In this document: one piece after another, positions 45,779-54,501 of the stretch | Layout of the letters: each line of letters begins with the position of its first letter | Numbering within the stretch: the stretch's first letter is position 1 | Assembly (NCBI RefSeq): GCF_022811605.1 | Contig: NZ_CP094533.1 | Coordinates: 2,294,001-2,358,000, forward strand | Direction: 5' to 3' | From: Agromyces soli | GTDB taxonomy: Bacteria; Actinomycetota; Actinomycetes; Actinomycetales; Microbacteriaceae | Length of the DNA stretch: 64,000 nt | Translations under genes and position numbers: made by a program | The notes under the pieces: model-generated | What the model was told of the DNA's origin: nothing | The model's database searches: none | What the model saw: the letters and a program-made list of their open reading frames with translations, nothing else

Positions 45779-47011
45779 ATGCCGAAGCGCTCCGGCTTCG
45801 CCGCCCTCTGGGCCTCGCAGGCGACGTCCAACACCGCCGACGGCATCCTCGCTGCGGCCGCGCCCCTGCTCGTGGCGTCGCTCACCAGGGACCCCGTGAT
45901 CGTGGCGGGGATGACGGTCGTGCAGTTCCTGCCCTGGCTCGTGTTCACGCTGCCCGCCGGTGCACTCACCGACCGGATGGACCGGCGCGCGCTCCTCGTC
46001 GCGGGCAACCTGCTCCGAGCCCTCGGCTTCGCCCTGCTCGCCACCTCGGTCGCGGTCGGCTGGCAGAGCGTGTGGCTCCTCTACGCCGCCGTCTTCGTGG
46101 CCGGCACCGCGGAGACGATCGTCGACAACGCCGCGCTGACCGTGCCGCCGCGGCTCGTGCCGCGGGCGCAGCTCGAACGCGCGAACGGACGCCTCTTCGC
46201 GACCCAGTCGGTCGTGAACACCTTCGTCGGGCCGCCGATCGGATCGTTCCTCATGGCGGTGGCGGCGACGCTCGCGTTCTTCACGAGCGCCGGCCTCTTC
46301 GCCGTCGCGGCGGCGGCCGCGCTGCTGCTTCCGCAGCTCCGGCCGTCGGCCCACGACGCCGCCACCGCGACGGACGGTCCGCCGCCCAAGGCGAGCTCCG
46401 TGGCCGTCGACATCGCGGCCGGGTGGGGGCACTTCTGGCGGCATCGCCTGCTGCGCCGGGTCGCACTCATCTCGGCATCCTTCAACTTCTTCGGCACCGC
46501 CACCGGCGCGATCCTCGTGCTGCTCGCGACCGGGCCCCTCGGCGTGCCGGAGGCCTGGTACGGGCTGTTCATCGCGGTCCCCGCGGCGGGCGCCATCCTC
46601 GGCTCGCTCGTCGCGGAGCGCGTCATCCCGCGGATCGGCGGCGGGCCCGTGATGTGGGCCGCTGCGCTCGTACCGGCGGCGAGTTTCGCGGTGCTCGGCC
46701 TGAGCACGAATCTCGTGCTCGTGCTGGTCGGAATGTTCCTCGCAGCCGTCGCGACCGCGTGCAACCAGATCGTCGTCTCGACGCTGCGCCAAGCCGCGGT
46801 GCCGGACGCACTGCTCGGACGGGTGACCGCCGCGTACCGGCTGATCGTGCTCGGCGCGGTCCCGTTCGGCGGCCTCGCAGGCGGGCTGCTCGCAGGCGCG
46901 TTCGGACTGCAGCCGACGTTCGTGATCGCGGCGGTCGGGCTCGCGCTCGCCGCGGTGCTGCTCATGCCCGGGGTCACGAGCGAGGCGCTGCGCCGGGCCG
47001 AGCTCGGCTGA
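45779..47011 (+). CDS. MFS transporter (efflux type)
   Basis: A 410-residue major facilitator protein with about 12 membrane helices. LWASQATSNTADGILAAAAPLL in helix 1 and TDRMDRRALLVAGNLLRA after helix 2 are typical of the MFS_3/enterobactin-exporter-like group, and LRQAAVPDALLGRVTAAYRLI occurs in the second half. Exports small molecules, substrate unknown. AGGGAG lies 8 bases before the ATG. It is likely under control of the divergent CGNR gene. Confidence 0.9.
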   Translation: MPKRSGFAALWASQATSNTADGILAAAAPLLVASLTRDPVIVAGMTVVQFLPWLVFTLPAGALTDRMDRRALLVAGNLLRALGFALLATSVAVGWQSVWLLYAAVFVAGTAETIVDNAALTVPPRLVPRAQLERANGRLFATQSVVNTFVGPPIGSFLMAVAATLAFFTSAGLFAVAAAAALLLPQLRPSAHDAATATDGPPPKASSVAVDIAAGWGHFWRHRLLRRVALISASFNFFGTATGAILVLLATGPLGVPEAWYGLFIAVPAAGAILGSLVAERVIPRIGGGPVMWAAALVPAASFAVLGLSTNLVLVLVGMFLAAVATACNQIVVSTLRQAAVPDALLGRVTAAYRLIVLGAVPFGGLAGGLLAGAFGLQPTFVIAAVGLALAAVLLMPGVTSEALRRAELG

Positions 47012-47029
47012 GCGCCGGCCCGAGGAACC

Positions 47030-47605
47030 TCAGCGCAGCGCGAGCTCTTCGCGCAGGCGCGGCTCCACCCGCAGCTCGGGTCGGAGCCCCGCCTTGTCGG
47101 CGTAGAACGCGCGGATCCGGTCCATGTCGGCGCCGAGGTCGTCGCCGAGCGCGAACGTCGGACCGAGGCCCGTCGTCATCGTGGTGCGGTCGACGAAGCC
47201 GAGGGTCACCGGCATCCCCGTCGCCTTGGCGATGCGGGCGAAGCCGGACTTCCAGTACTCGTGCGGCCCGCGGGTGCCGTCGGGCGTCACGACGAGCCCG
47301 AACACCTTGCCGGCCCGCACCTCGGCGACGACCTCGTCCACGACGCGGGCGGGATCCGCGCGGTCCACCGGGATGCCGCCGAGGCGGCGCATGATCGGGC
47401 CGCGCCAGCCGGCGAACAGGCTCTTCTTGCCGAGCCAGCGCACGTCGATACCGAGCCGCCAGGCGATCGCGAGCATGAGCACGAAGTCCCAATTCGAGGT
47501 GTGCGGAGCGCCGATCAGCACGGTCGGCTGCGCGGGCGCGGGCGACCCGCTGAGCGTCCACCGGCTGCAGGCCCAGTAGACACGGGAGGCGAGTCGTCGA
47601 AGCAT
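47030..47605 (-). CDS. 1-acylglycerol-3-phosphate acyltransferase-like protein
   Basis: A 191-residue PlsC-type acyltransferase. The catalytic HX4D motif is PHTSNWDF, motif II is KKSLFAGW and the substrate motif usually EGTR is VTPDGTRG. It is shorter than most PlsC proteins (about 240) and lacks an obvious membrane helix. TACCGT (47612-47617) lies 6 bases before the ATG, a leaderless layout. It is convergent with the MFS gene. Confidence 0.85.
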   Translation of the reverse strand: MLRRLASRVYWACSRWTLSGSPAPAQPTVLIGAPHTSNWDFVLMLAIAWRLGIDVRWLGKKSLFAGWRGPIMRRLGGIPVDRADPARVVDEVVAEVRAGKVFGLVVTPDGTRGPHEYWKSGFARIAKATGMPVTLGFVDRTTMTTGLGPTFALGDDLGADMDRIRAFYADKAGLRPELRVEPRLREELALR

Positions 47606-47611
47606 CCATCA

Positions 47612-47617
47612 ACGGTA
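47612..47617 (-). promoter_or_regulatory. -10 element TACCGT for the acyltransferase gene
   Basis: On the minus strand TACCGT is followed by 6 bases and the ATG at 47605. Confidence 0.4.
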
Positions 47618-47668
47618 CGCGGGCCGGTATGCCCGCCCGCGCATACGGTCCGTTGCGCCGGCCCCGCG

Positions 47669-48184
47669 CTACGTCTCGGGGGAGTCGGCGAGCTCCGGGA
47701 AGAGCGCGCGAACGAGTGGATGCCGCGGACCGCCCGGCTCGGCCAGCTCGGTGAGCAGCGCCTCGAAGTCGTCGGCGACGACGCTCGTCTCTTCGAACTC
47801 CGGCCCGCCGCCGTGCACGATCCGGCCGTCCGAGCGGATGGCGAGGTATTCGTAGTCGCCGCCCACCGCGAGGAGCACGGGAAGATGCCCGGCCCAGAAT
47901 GCGGCGACGGCGGCGGTCTGCTCGGCCTCGACGGCGGCGTCGAGGCTGAGCTTCTCGAACTCGTTCCAGGCGAACGCGGAGTCGGCCGTGCCGCGGTAGT
48001 CCTCGACCGAGAGGAACCAGACCGTGTCGTCGGCGTTGGCGAGCCGGCTGAACGCGACGGTCCAGGCGCCGAAGGCGGCGGGGAAGCCGAGGAGCGAGCG
48101 GGGGACCGGGCGCTGTTCGTCGAGCGGCGGCTCGAAGCCCCATCCGGCTCGGCGCAGGGCCGCGATCGTCATGGCGGAATCCAT
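47669..48184 (-). CDS. SMI1/KNR4 (SUKH)-like protein
   Basis: A 171-residue protein with the SUKH pattern: an N-terminal LRRAGWGFEPPLDEQRPVP, a central WFLSVEDYRGTADSAFAWNEFE, and VLLAVGGDYEYLAIRSDGRIVHGGGPEFEETSVVADDFEALL, in which a glycine-aromatic strand precedes a domain-end helix. SUKH proteins are often immunity proteins against nuclease toxins, but no toxin gene lies nearby. TATCGT is found 8 bases before the ATG. Confidence 0.65.
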   Translation of the reverse strand: MDSAMTIAALRRAGWGFEPPLDEQRPVPRSLLGFPAAFGAWTVAFSRLANADDTVWFLSVEDYRGTADSAFAWNEFEKLSLDAAVEAEQTAAVAAFWAGHLPVLLAVGGDYEYLAIRSDGRIVHGGGPEFEETSVVADDFEALLTELAEPGGPRHPLVRALFPELADSPET

Positions 48185-48326
48185 CGTGTTCGACGATAGC
48201 CGTGGTGTCGGCCCCCGTCATCCGCCGCGAATCGGCGATCGCGTGCAAGACTCTCGCCGGACGCGACACAAACAGGGCGTGAAGCGCGCGAGCACCGACG
48301 AGATCGCCCCGGACGAGGGGAAGCCG

Positions 48327-48851
48327 ATGCCCGAGGACCCGAGCGGTCGTCCCGAGCCGGGCGACGAGCACGGCTGGTTCGAGGCCGTCGTGCGCGAGCA
48401 CGCCGGGGCGCTCGTGCGCTACTTCGCCCGCCGCGGTCCCCGCCAGGATGCTGAGGACCTCGCAGCCGAGGTCTTCGCGACCGCGTGGCGCCGCCGCGCC
48501 GACGTGCCGCGCGAGGCAGTGCTGCCGTGGCTGTACCGCACCGCGGGGTTCACCCTCGCGAACCACCGCCGCAAGCTCGTGGACCTGCCGGTCGAGACCG
48601 TGCCGGAGCGAGGCGCGAGCGCGGTCTCCGAGGATCCGGAGCTGAGCGCGCTCTTCGACGCCGAACTCCGCGGCGCGCTCGAGAGCGTCGGCGAGCGGGA
48701 TCGGCGCATCCTGCTGCTCCATGCGTGGGAAGGCCTCGACGGCGAGGAGCTCGCCGCGGTCCTCGGCATCAGTCGCTCGGGCGCGGATGCCGCGCTGTCA
48801 CGCGCCCGCAAGCGGCTCCGCGAAGCCTGGGGCGAACGCCTCGCCTTCTGA
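48327..48851 (+). CDS. ECF-type RNA polymerase sigma factor
   Basis: A 174-residue sigma-70 factor of the extracytoplasmic class. Region 2 includes LVRYFARRGPRQDAEDLAAEVFATAWRRRADVP and region 4 includes RRILLLHAWEGLDGEELAAVLGISRSGADAALSRARKRL. The ATG at 48327 follows AGGGG by 7 bases; a GTG at 48279 would add 16 residues. The next gene, 88 bases downstream, encodes a single-pass membrane protein that may be its anti-sigma factor. Confidence 0.9.
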   Translation: MPEDPSGRPEPGDEHGWFEAVVREHAGALVRYFARRGPRQDAEDLAAEVFATAWRRRADVPREAVLPWLYRTAGFTLANHRRKLVDLPVETVPERGASAVSEDPELSALFDAELRGALESVGERDRRILLLHAWEGLDGEELAAVLGISRSGADAALSRARKRLREAWGERLAF

Positions 48852-48938
48852 CGGGCGCCCCGAACGCTGCAAGGTCGGGTGCGCCGACGACATATCCCTG
48901 GTGACGGCGGCTCCGGCCCCGCGAGGAGAGGCGAGGAC

Positions 48939-50246
48939 ATGAACGACGACACGCACGACCCGCACGACGAGCAGGACCCGATGGCGCGCCTGCGCGCGGC
49001 CGACCCGGCCACCGGCGTCGAGCCGCGAGCGGGCTTCGCCGAGCAGACGATCGCGAAGGCGACGGCCGGAACGGCCGTCCCGGTCGCCGACCTCGGCAGC
49101 GAGCGGGCCAAGCGACGGCCGCGCTGGCTGCCGATCGCCGCGGTCGCCGCGTCGATGCTGGTGCTCGGCGGCGGGGCCGGGTACGCGGTCGCCGCGCTCG
49201 GCGGGAGCGACGGCACGACGCTCGCGGGTGCGCCCCCGATCTCACTGTCGAACGGCCAGAGCGGCACCCAGAACGGCGCCCAGGGGCAGGCCGGGGCGGG
49301 CCAGCCGGAGATGGCGCAGGACAAGGCGATGGCCGGCTCGAGCGCGTACGACTCGATGCCGTGGGGGTGGGGGCGCAATCACTTCACCTCCTCGGGGCTC
49401 TCGACCGAGGCGGGCAGCGCCGCCGGCTACGCGTTCGACCCCGGGGCCGCCGCGAACGCCGAGACGATCGGCGCGCTCGCCGCGGCGCTCGGCGTCGAGG
49501 GCGAGCCGGTGCTGCAGGACGGCAGCTGGATCGTCGGCCCGCAGGACGGCTCCGCGCCGTCGCTCTGGGTGACCCTCGACGGGGCGCTCAGCTTCTGGTA
49601 CAACGATCCGTCCATCTCGCCGTGGAACTGTCCGGCTGACGGCGGCGAGTGCACCCCCACCGGCGCGCTGCCGAGCGAACAGGCCGCGATCGACGCGCTC
49701 CGCTCGATCCTGGCGGCGACCGGTCACGACACGGACGCCTTCGCCTACGACTCGGAGACCTGGGAAGGGGCGGTCACCCGCACCGCGAACGCCTGGCCCA
49801 TCGTCGACGGGCAGCGCATCGATCAGGGGTGGTCGATCGAGCTCGCCGAGCAGGGGACCGTGTCGGTCTCCGGTGCGCTCGCTCCGATCATCGGCCTCGG
49901 CGAGTACCCGATCGTGAGCGCGGACGAGGCGTTCGGGCGCTTGTCCGACCCGCGGTTCGGCGCCCAGCGCTCGGGCGACGTGATCGCGCTCCGAACCGAC
50001 GACACCACCGGCGGCGAGACCTGGGTGCCGCCGACCGCGCCGCCGGCGACGCCGGGCGAGGGGGCGGCCGTGTCGTGGCCGGTCGCCAATGTGCACATCG
50101 TCGAGGCGCGGCTCGGGCTCGCCAGCCAGTGGCAGAGCGACGGCAGCGTGCTGATCGTCCCCGCCTACGAGTTCACCGACGCGGACGGCGGCACCTGGTC
50201 GGTGATCGCGGTCGCCGAGGACTCGCTCGACTTCGGAACGGAGTGA
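48939..50246 (+). CDS. Single-pass membrane protein, candidate anti-sigma partner
   Basis: A 435-residue protein with a 65-residue cytosolic N-terminus (DPMARLRAADPATGVEPRAGFAEQTIAKATAG), one membrane helix (LPIAAVAASMLVLGGGAGYAVAAL), a Gln/Gly/Ala linker and a large extracytoplasmic domain. The order after an ECF sigma gene and the DPM-AR-LR-AADPA motif, seen in other actinobacterial sigma partners, support an anti-sigma role. No zinc-binding HxxxCxxC motif is visible. GGAGAGGCGAGGA precedes the ATG. Confidence 0.7.
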   Translation: MNDDTHDPHDEQDPMARLRAADPATGVEPRAGFAEQTIAKATAGTAVPVADLGSERAKRRPRWLPIAAVAASMLVLGGGAGYAVAALGGSDGTTLAGAPPISLSNGQSGTQNGAQGQAGAGQPEMAQDKAMAGSSAYDSMPWGWGRNHFTSSGLSTEAGSAAGYAFDPGAAANAETIGALAAALGVEGEPVLQDGSWIVGPQDGSAPSLWVTLDGALSFWYNDPSISPWNCPADGGECTPTGALPSEQAAIDALRSILAATGHDTDAFAYDSETWEGAVTRTANAWPIVDGQRIDQGWSIELAEQGTVSVSGALAPIIGLGEYPIVSADEAFGRLSDPRFGAQRSGDVIALRTDDTTGGETWVPPTAPPATPGEGAAVSWPVANVHIVEARLGLASQWQSDGSVLIVPAYEFTDADGGTWSVIAVAEDSLDFGTE

Positions 50247-50303
50247 CCAGGCGGGGCCACCTGCTCGCGTGACGCCGTCGGCGGGACGTGAGAGGGTGGC
50301 CCC

Positions 50304-51143
50304 ATGCCGGAGTCGCCAGAGGTGCAGGCGCTCGTCGAGGAGCTCGGCGAGCGCACCGTCGGCCGCGTCGTCCGCGAGTTCGACGTGCTCGAGTTCCGGG
50401 TCGTGAAGACCCGCCCGAGACCCCCGGCGGACCTCGTCGGCGCGCGGGTGGCCGCGGTCGCCCGCCGAGGCAAGCACGTCGACCTCGGCTTCGACGACGA
50501 CCGCCATCTCGTCATCTCGCTCGGACGGCACGGCTGGGCGCGCTGGGGCGGGGCGGATGCCGCGAGCGGCGCGCCACCGGTGCTGATCACGATTCGCTTC
50601 GACCAGGGGCCGGCGCTCGAGCTCACCGACGCCGGCGGCTGGGTCTCGCTCGGCGTCTCCGTGGTGGACGATCCGGCGGAGGTCTCCGCCATCGCGAAGC
50701 TCGGGCCCGACCCGGCCGATCCCGCCTACTCGCGCAGCGACTTCGACCGGGCGTTCGCCGGGCGGCGCAAGCAGACGAAGGCCGTACTGCAGGAGCAGGA
50801 GTCGATCGCGGGCATCGGCAACGCCTACTCCGACGAGATCCTGTTCCGTGCACGCCGCTCGCCCGTCGCGCACGCCTCGACGCTGTCCGGCGAGGCGCTC
50901 GAGGGTCTGTACGAGGCGACGGTGGGCGAGATCACCGAGGCCATCGCGGCGCGCCGCGGCATCCCGATCGGCGAGCTCAAGGCGGCGAAGGTCGCGGCGA
51001 TGCGCGTGCACGGGCGCACCGGCGAGCCCTGTCCCGGGTGCGGCGGCACCATCCGCGACTTCGCGTTCGCGAGCACCGTGGGCCAGTACTGCCCGAGCTG
51101 CCAGACGGGCGGCGAGCTGCTGCCCGAGCCGGTGGGGCGCTGA
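50304..51143 (+). CDS. Fpg/Nei-family DNA glycosylase, copy 1
   Basis: A 279-residue protein with the catalytic start MPESPEVQAL (Pro2 and Glu3 after Met removal), a beta-sandwich domain, the helix-two-turn-helix ESIAGIGNAYSDEIL, and a C-terminal zinc finger CPGCGG and CPSCQ. Fpg/Nei enzymes excise oxidised bases through a Schiff base on the N-terminal proline. The conserved Arg of the zinc-finger hairpin, which usually precedes the second Cys pair, is replaced (FASTVGQYC). A second relative lies 1.2 kb downstream. Confidence 0.87.
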   Translation: MPESPEVQALVEELGERTVGRVVREFDVLEFRVVKTRPRPPADLVGARVAAVARRGKHVDLGFDDDRHLVISLGRHGWARWGGADAASGAPPVLITIRFDQGPALELTDAGGWVSLGVSVVDDPAEVSAIAKLGPDPADPAYSRSDFDRAFAGRRKQTKAVLQEQESIAGIGNAYSDEILFRARRSPVAHASTLSGEALEGLYEATVGEITEAIAARRGIPIGELKAAKVAAMRVHGRTGEPCPGCGGTIRDFAFASTVGQYCPSCQTGGELLPEPVGR

Positions 51144-51197
51144 GCGCGAACGCCGGCCGGGTTGCGCCGGTGGCGCTGGATCCCGGAGCATGGCCGG

Positions 51198-51986
51198 ATG
51201 GATGATCGCGCTGCACTGCTTCTCGCCTACGACGACGAGCTGCGCACGGACGCGGAGGTCCGCGAGGCGGAGGCCGTGGAGCGGTTCGGCCCGCTCCTCG
51301 TCGCCCGCTTCGCCGGTGGCCGGGGCTTCGTGAGCTATCGGGACCTCGGCGACGCGACGGCCGAGCGCGTGGGCGAGCTGGTCACCGAGGTCGCTCGACG
51401 CTTCGCCGACGACGAGCGGATCGTCGAGGCGGAATGGAAGACCCGCGGTCACGACGCGGCGCCCGGGCTCCACGAGGCGCTCCTCGGGCACGGCTTCGTG
51501 CCGGAGGAGCCCGAGTCGATCATGGTCGGCGAGGCGTCGAGCCTCGCCGTCGACGTCGAGCTGCCGCCCGGGGTGGTCGTCCGTCGCGTCGTCGAGGAGC
51601 ACGAGGTGCGGGCCGCGAGCGCGATGCAGGACGAGGTGTTCGGTGCGCCCGTCTCCGAGGTCCGGGCCGACGAGCTCCTCCGAAAACTCGCCCGCGGCGA
51701 CGGCGTCGAGGAGTGGGTGGCCGAGGTCGACGGTCGATTCATCAGCGCCGGCCGGATCGAGCCGGTGCCCGGCACGCGCTTCGCCGGCATCTGGGGCGGT
51801 GCGACCCGCGAGGAGTGGCGGGGGAGGGGCGTCTACCGCGCGCTCACCTCGGCACGGGCGCGCTCGGCGCTCGCGCAGGGCAAGACGCTCATCAACAGCG
51901 ACTCGACGGAGTTCTCGCGGCCCATCCTCGAACGCTCGGGCCTCGTGAAGGTCTCGACCACCACGCCCTACGTCTGGCAGCGCTGA
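51198..51986 (+). CDS. GNAT-like N-acetyltransferase
   Basis: A 262-residue protein whose C-terminal part has the GNAT fold: motif A WRGRGVYRALTSARARSALAQG (the Arg/Gln-x-x-Gly-x-Gly/Ala loop for acetyl-CoA) and the final strand YVWQR. The N-terminal half has a degenerate second domain with LLAYDDELRTD. The substrate is unknown. The ATG at 51198 is preferred because the first helix begins there; upstream ATG codons lack a ribosome site. Confidence 0.78.
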   Translation: MDDRAALLLAYDDELRTDAEVREAEAVERFGPLLVARFAGGRGFVSYRDLGDATAERVGELVTEVARRFADDERIVEAEWKTRGHDAAPGLHEALLGHGFVPEEPESIMVGEASSLAVDVELPPGVVVRRVVEEHEVRAASAMQDEVFGAPVSEVRADELLRKLARGDGVEEWVAEVDGRFISAGRIEPVPGTRFAGIWGGATREEWRGRGVYRALTSARARSALAQGKTLINSDSTEFSRPILERSGLVKVSTTTPYVWQR

Positions 51987-51994
51987 GGCGCTGC

Positions 51995-52210
51995 TCAGGC
52001 CGCGTGCGACAAGGGCGAGACGAGCACGCGGACGGCCGCTTCGGGTGCGGCCGTGAAGCGGCCCTCGGCGCCGTCGGCGGTCGTGTACTCGACGCGGATG
52101 CCCCGCCCGATTCGTCGGACGCGGGTGATCTCGTAGTGGCGGCCCGTGGTGTTCACGAGCGTGTCGCCGACCCGCAGTTCGCGGGTCTGCCGGAGCTCGA
52201 TCTCGTTCAT
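51995..52210 (-). CDS. Small beta-rich protein of unknown function
   Basis: A 71-residue protein, MNEIELRQTRELRVGDTLVNTTG at its start, with alternating hydrophobic residues suggesting five or six strands in an SH3- or KOW-like barrel. It has no signal peptide. It is convergent with the acetyltransferase and divergent from the second glycosylase. I do not recognise the family. Confidence 0.55.
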   Translation of the reverse strand: MNEIELRQTRELRVGDTLVNTTGRHYEITRVRRIGRGIRVEYTTADGAEGRFTAAPEAAVRVLVSPLSHAA

Positions 52211-52307
52211 ATTGAGAGTGTCTCAGCACCCACCGACATTCGGCCCGGCGTCCGGCCGCCGGGCCGAGGCGCTTCCGGATGTCGGCGGCGAGTGGCAGCA
52301 TCGAGGC

Positions 52308-53168
52308 ATGCCGGAGCTTCCCGAGGTGCAGGCGCTGACGGCGTTCCTCGACGAACGCACGGTCGGTCACGCCTTCGCGTCACTGCGTATCGCCGCCATC
52401 TCCGCGTTGAAGACGTTCGATCCGCCGTTGTCGGCCCTCGAGGGGCGCACCATCGAGCGGGTGACGAGGCACGGCAAGTTCGTCGACCTCGACACGGGCG
52501 AGGTGCACCTCGTCTTCCACCTGGCGCGCGCCGGCTGGCTGCGCTGGTACGACGAGCTGCCGGCGACCCCCGTGAAGCCGGGAAAGTCCCCGCTCGCGCT
52601 GCGGGTGCGGCTCGACGACGGCTCCGGCTTCGACCTCACCGAGGCCGGCACCAAGAAGTCGCTCGCGGTCTCCGTCGTCCGCGATCCGACCGAGGTGCCC
52701 GGCATCGCGAGGCTCGGCCCCGACCCGACGGCCGACGACTTCACCCTCGCCGACTTCGCCGCCGTGCTCGACGGGCGACGCACGCAGATCAAGGGACTGC
52801 TGCGCGATCAGTCCGTCTTCGCCGGCATCGGCAACGCCTACTCCGACGAGATCCTGCACGCCGCCCGCATGTCGCCCTACGCGCTCGCGGCCAAGCTCAC
52901 GCCCGAGCAGGTCGAGCAGCTCTACACCGCGATGCGCGAGACGCTCGCCGAGGCGGTGGCCGAGGCGTCCGGCAAACCGCCGGCCGAACTGAAAGACGCG
53001 AAGCGACGCGCCCTCCGCGTGCACGGCCGCACTGGACAGAGCTGCCCGGTGTGCGGCTCCACCATCCGTCAGGTGATCTTCGCCGACTCCACGTTCCAGT
53101 ACTGCCCCGGCTGCCAGACCGGTGGCAAGGTGCTCGCCGACCGGGTGCTGTCCCGGCTCGTCAAGTAG
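52308..53168 (+). CDS. Fpg/Nei-family DNA glycosylase, copy 2
   Basis: A 286-residue protein that starts MPELPEVQAL, with the catalytic Pro/Glu pair. The helix-two-turn-helix is QSVFAGIGNAYSDEIL and the zinc finger is CPVCGS with CPGCQ. As in copy 1, no Arg lies at the DNA-contacting tip before the second Cys pair (FADSTFQYC). The AISALKTFDPP segment, where other members intercalate the DNA, differs from copy 1. The two proteins are clearly homologous but diverged. Confidence 0.87.
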   Translation: MPELPEVQALTAFLDERTVGHAFASLRIAAISALKTFDPPLSALEGRTIERVTRHGKFVDLDTGEVHLVFHLARAGWLRWYDELPATPVKPGKSPLALRVRLDDGSGFDLTEAGTKKSLAVSVVRDPTEVPGIARLGPDPTADDFTLADFAAVLDGRRTQIKGLLRDQSVFAGIGNAYSDEILHAARMSPYALAAKLTPEQVEQLYTAMRETLAEAVAEASGKPPAELKDAKRRALRVHGRTGQSCPVCGSTIRQVIFADSTFQYCPGCQTGGKVLADRVLSRLVK

Positions 53169-53223
53169 CCGCGACGGCCCGCGCGGCTGCAGTCCGTGCC
53201 TGTCGCTGCCAGACTGGGAGGCG

Positions 53224-53799
53224 ATGACGACTGCGAACGTGTCCTGGCCCCGTCGCGCGGGCCGCCTCGAACTGCGGGTGCCGACCCCTGATCTCCTCGA
53301 CCGGGTCCTGGAGTGGCGCAACCGTCCGGAGGTCACCCGTTGGTTGCTGCGCACCACCGTCGAGCCCGAGGCGTTCCGTACCGCGTGGCTCGACGGCGTC
53401 GCCGATCCGAACGATCACTCCGCGATCGCCCTGCTCGACGGCGAGGTCGTCGGCACCGGGTCGCTCTCGCTGAGCGATGCGATGGGGCAGAGTCACGTGC
53501 CCGACGGTCCGTGGCGCGGCGCCGAGGCGGACCTCGGCTACCTCATCGACCCGGCGCACGCCGGCGCCGGTCACGCGACCGAGATCGCCGCTGCACTGTT
53601 GAGCCTCGCCTTCGACGAACTCGACGTGCACCGCGTCACCGCGGGCTGCTTCGCCGACAACATCGGCTCCTGGCGAGTGATGGAGAAGCTCGGCATGCGG
53701 CGCGAACAGCACGGCGTGCGCGACTCCTGGCACGCCGAGCTCGGCTGGATCGACGGCTTCACCTACGCCATGCTCGCCGAGGAGTGGCGGGCGCGCTGA
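53224..53799 (+). CDS. GNAT N-acetyltransferase (RimJ/RimL type)
   Basis: A 191-residue acetyltransferase of the RimJ/RimL group. LELRVPTPDLLDRVLEWRNRPEVTRW starts the fold, the acetyl-CoA site is IDPAHAGAGHATEIAAALL and the C-terminal part has DNIGSWRVMEKLGMRREQH. It may acetylate a protein N-terminus or a small molecule. GGGAGG lies 2-3 bases before the ATG, which is close. Its stop is one base from the convergent TOPRIM gene. Confidence 0.9.
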   Translation: MTTANVSWPRRAGRLELRVPTPDLLDRVLEWRNRPEVTRWLLRTTVEPEAFRTAWLDGVADPNDHSAIALLDGEVVGTGSLSLSDAMGQSHVPDGPWRGAEADLGYLIDPAHAGAGHATEIAAALLSLAFDELDVHRVTAGCFADNIGSWRVMEKLGMRREQHGVRDSWHAELGWIDGFTYAMLAEEWRAR

Positions 53800-53800
53800 G

Positions 53801-54397
53801 TCAGCCGAGCTCGAGCTCGAGGCGGTCGAGCAGCCGGCGGAGCGGCACGGGCGTGGTCGAGGCATCCAGGCGCTCGGCGAGCTGCGCCGCGAGGGCGCGC
53901 TTGCGTCCTGCACCGCTGCCGGCGAAGCGGTGCAGCTGATCGGCTCTGGCGCGGTCCCGCCATTCCGGTTGACGCTGGAACGTCGCGAATCTGCCGGCGT
54001 CGCCGATCTCCCGCAGGGCGTCCTCGACGGCATCGGTGCCGAGGGCCCGGATGAGCTCATCCTCGAGGTCGCGCACGCAGACGAAGAAGCCGCGCGCGGC
54101 GAGGCCGTCGCGGTCGAGCGCTGCACCGTCGTCGGCGATCGCCGCCGCGACGAACCGCTCCTCGGGGGCGTCGGCGAGCCCCAGCACGGTGGTGCGCGGT
54201 CGATCCGCGCGGAGCTCGGCGACGACGCGGCGGATGTTCGTGACGCCCTGCATCGAGACGAGCGCGGCTCCGCTCGCCCCGCCGTCGAAGCGGATGCCCC
54301 GCGCGGCCGCGAGTCGTTCGACGACGACGGCGTCGCTGTCGCCCTCCACCAGCACGACCGCCCGAGGCGTGGTGCGGCCGAAGTCGAAGGCGTGCAT
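53801..54397 (-). CDS. Stand-alone TOPRIM domain protein (OLD-like)
   Basis: A 198-residue protein with a TOPRIM nucleotidyl-transferase/hydrolase domain. The catalytic Glu is in AVVLVEGDSDAVVVERL, as in OLD-family nucleases, and the second acidic motif is VLGLADAPEER. The ATPase domain of OLD proteins is absent. The protein may be a nuclease or ligase fragment or a partner of an unlinked ATPase. It is divergent from the PrmC-like gene, with a repeat copy in between. Confidence 0.75.
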   Translation of the reverse strand: MHAFDFGRTTPRAVVLVEGDSDAVVVERLAAARGIRFDGGASGAALVSMQGVTNIRRVVAELRADRPRTTVLGLADAPEERFVAAAIADDGAALDRDGLAARGFFVCVRDLEDELIRALGTDAVEDALREIGDAGRFATFQRQPEWRDRARADQLHRFAGSGAGRKRALAAQLAERLDASTTPVPLRRLLDRLELELG

Positions 54398-54452
54398 GAT
54401 GCGCCCAGCCTGGCAGCGACGGCGGCCGTTCACCAGCCCCGACCTCCGACCC

Positions 54453-54482
54453 GTTGCCCGAAGTGCATGAACGTCGGGCAAC
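54453..54482. repeat. Degraded copy of the TTGCCCGAC palindrome
   Basis: GTTGCCCGA (54453-54461) and TCGGGCAAC (54474-54482) are perfect inverted arms. The core TGCATGAACG matches the TTCATGAAAG core of the 7.9-kb copy imperfectly. It lies in the 104-bp gap between the TOPRIM and PrmC-like genes, 5 bases upstream of the AGGAGG of the latter. Confidence 0.7.
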
Positions 54483-54501
54483 TCGGGAGGAGGATGGGGG
54501 C

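Noticed and set aside
49242..52370. A 1,042-codon minus-strand frame
   Set aside because: Antisense to the sigma-partner, glycosylase and acetyltransferase genes, which have clear motifs; no motif in the frame itself.
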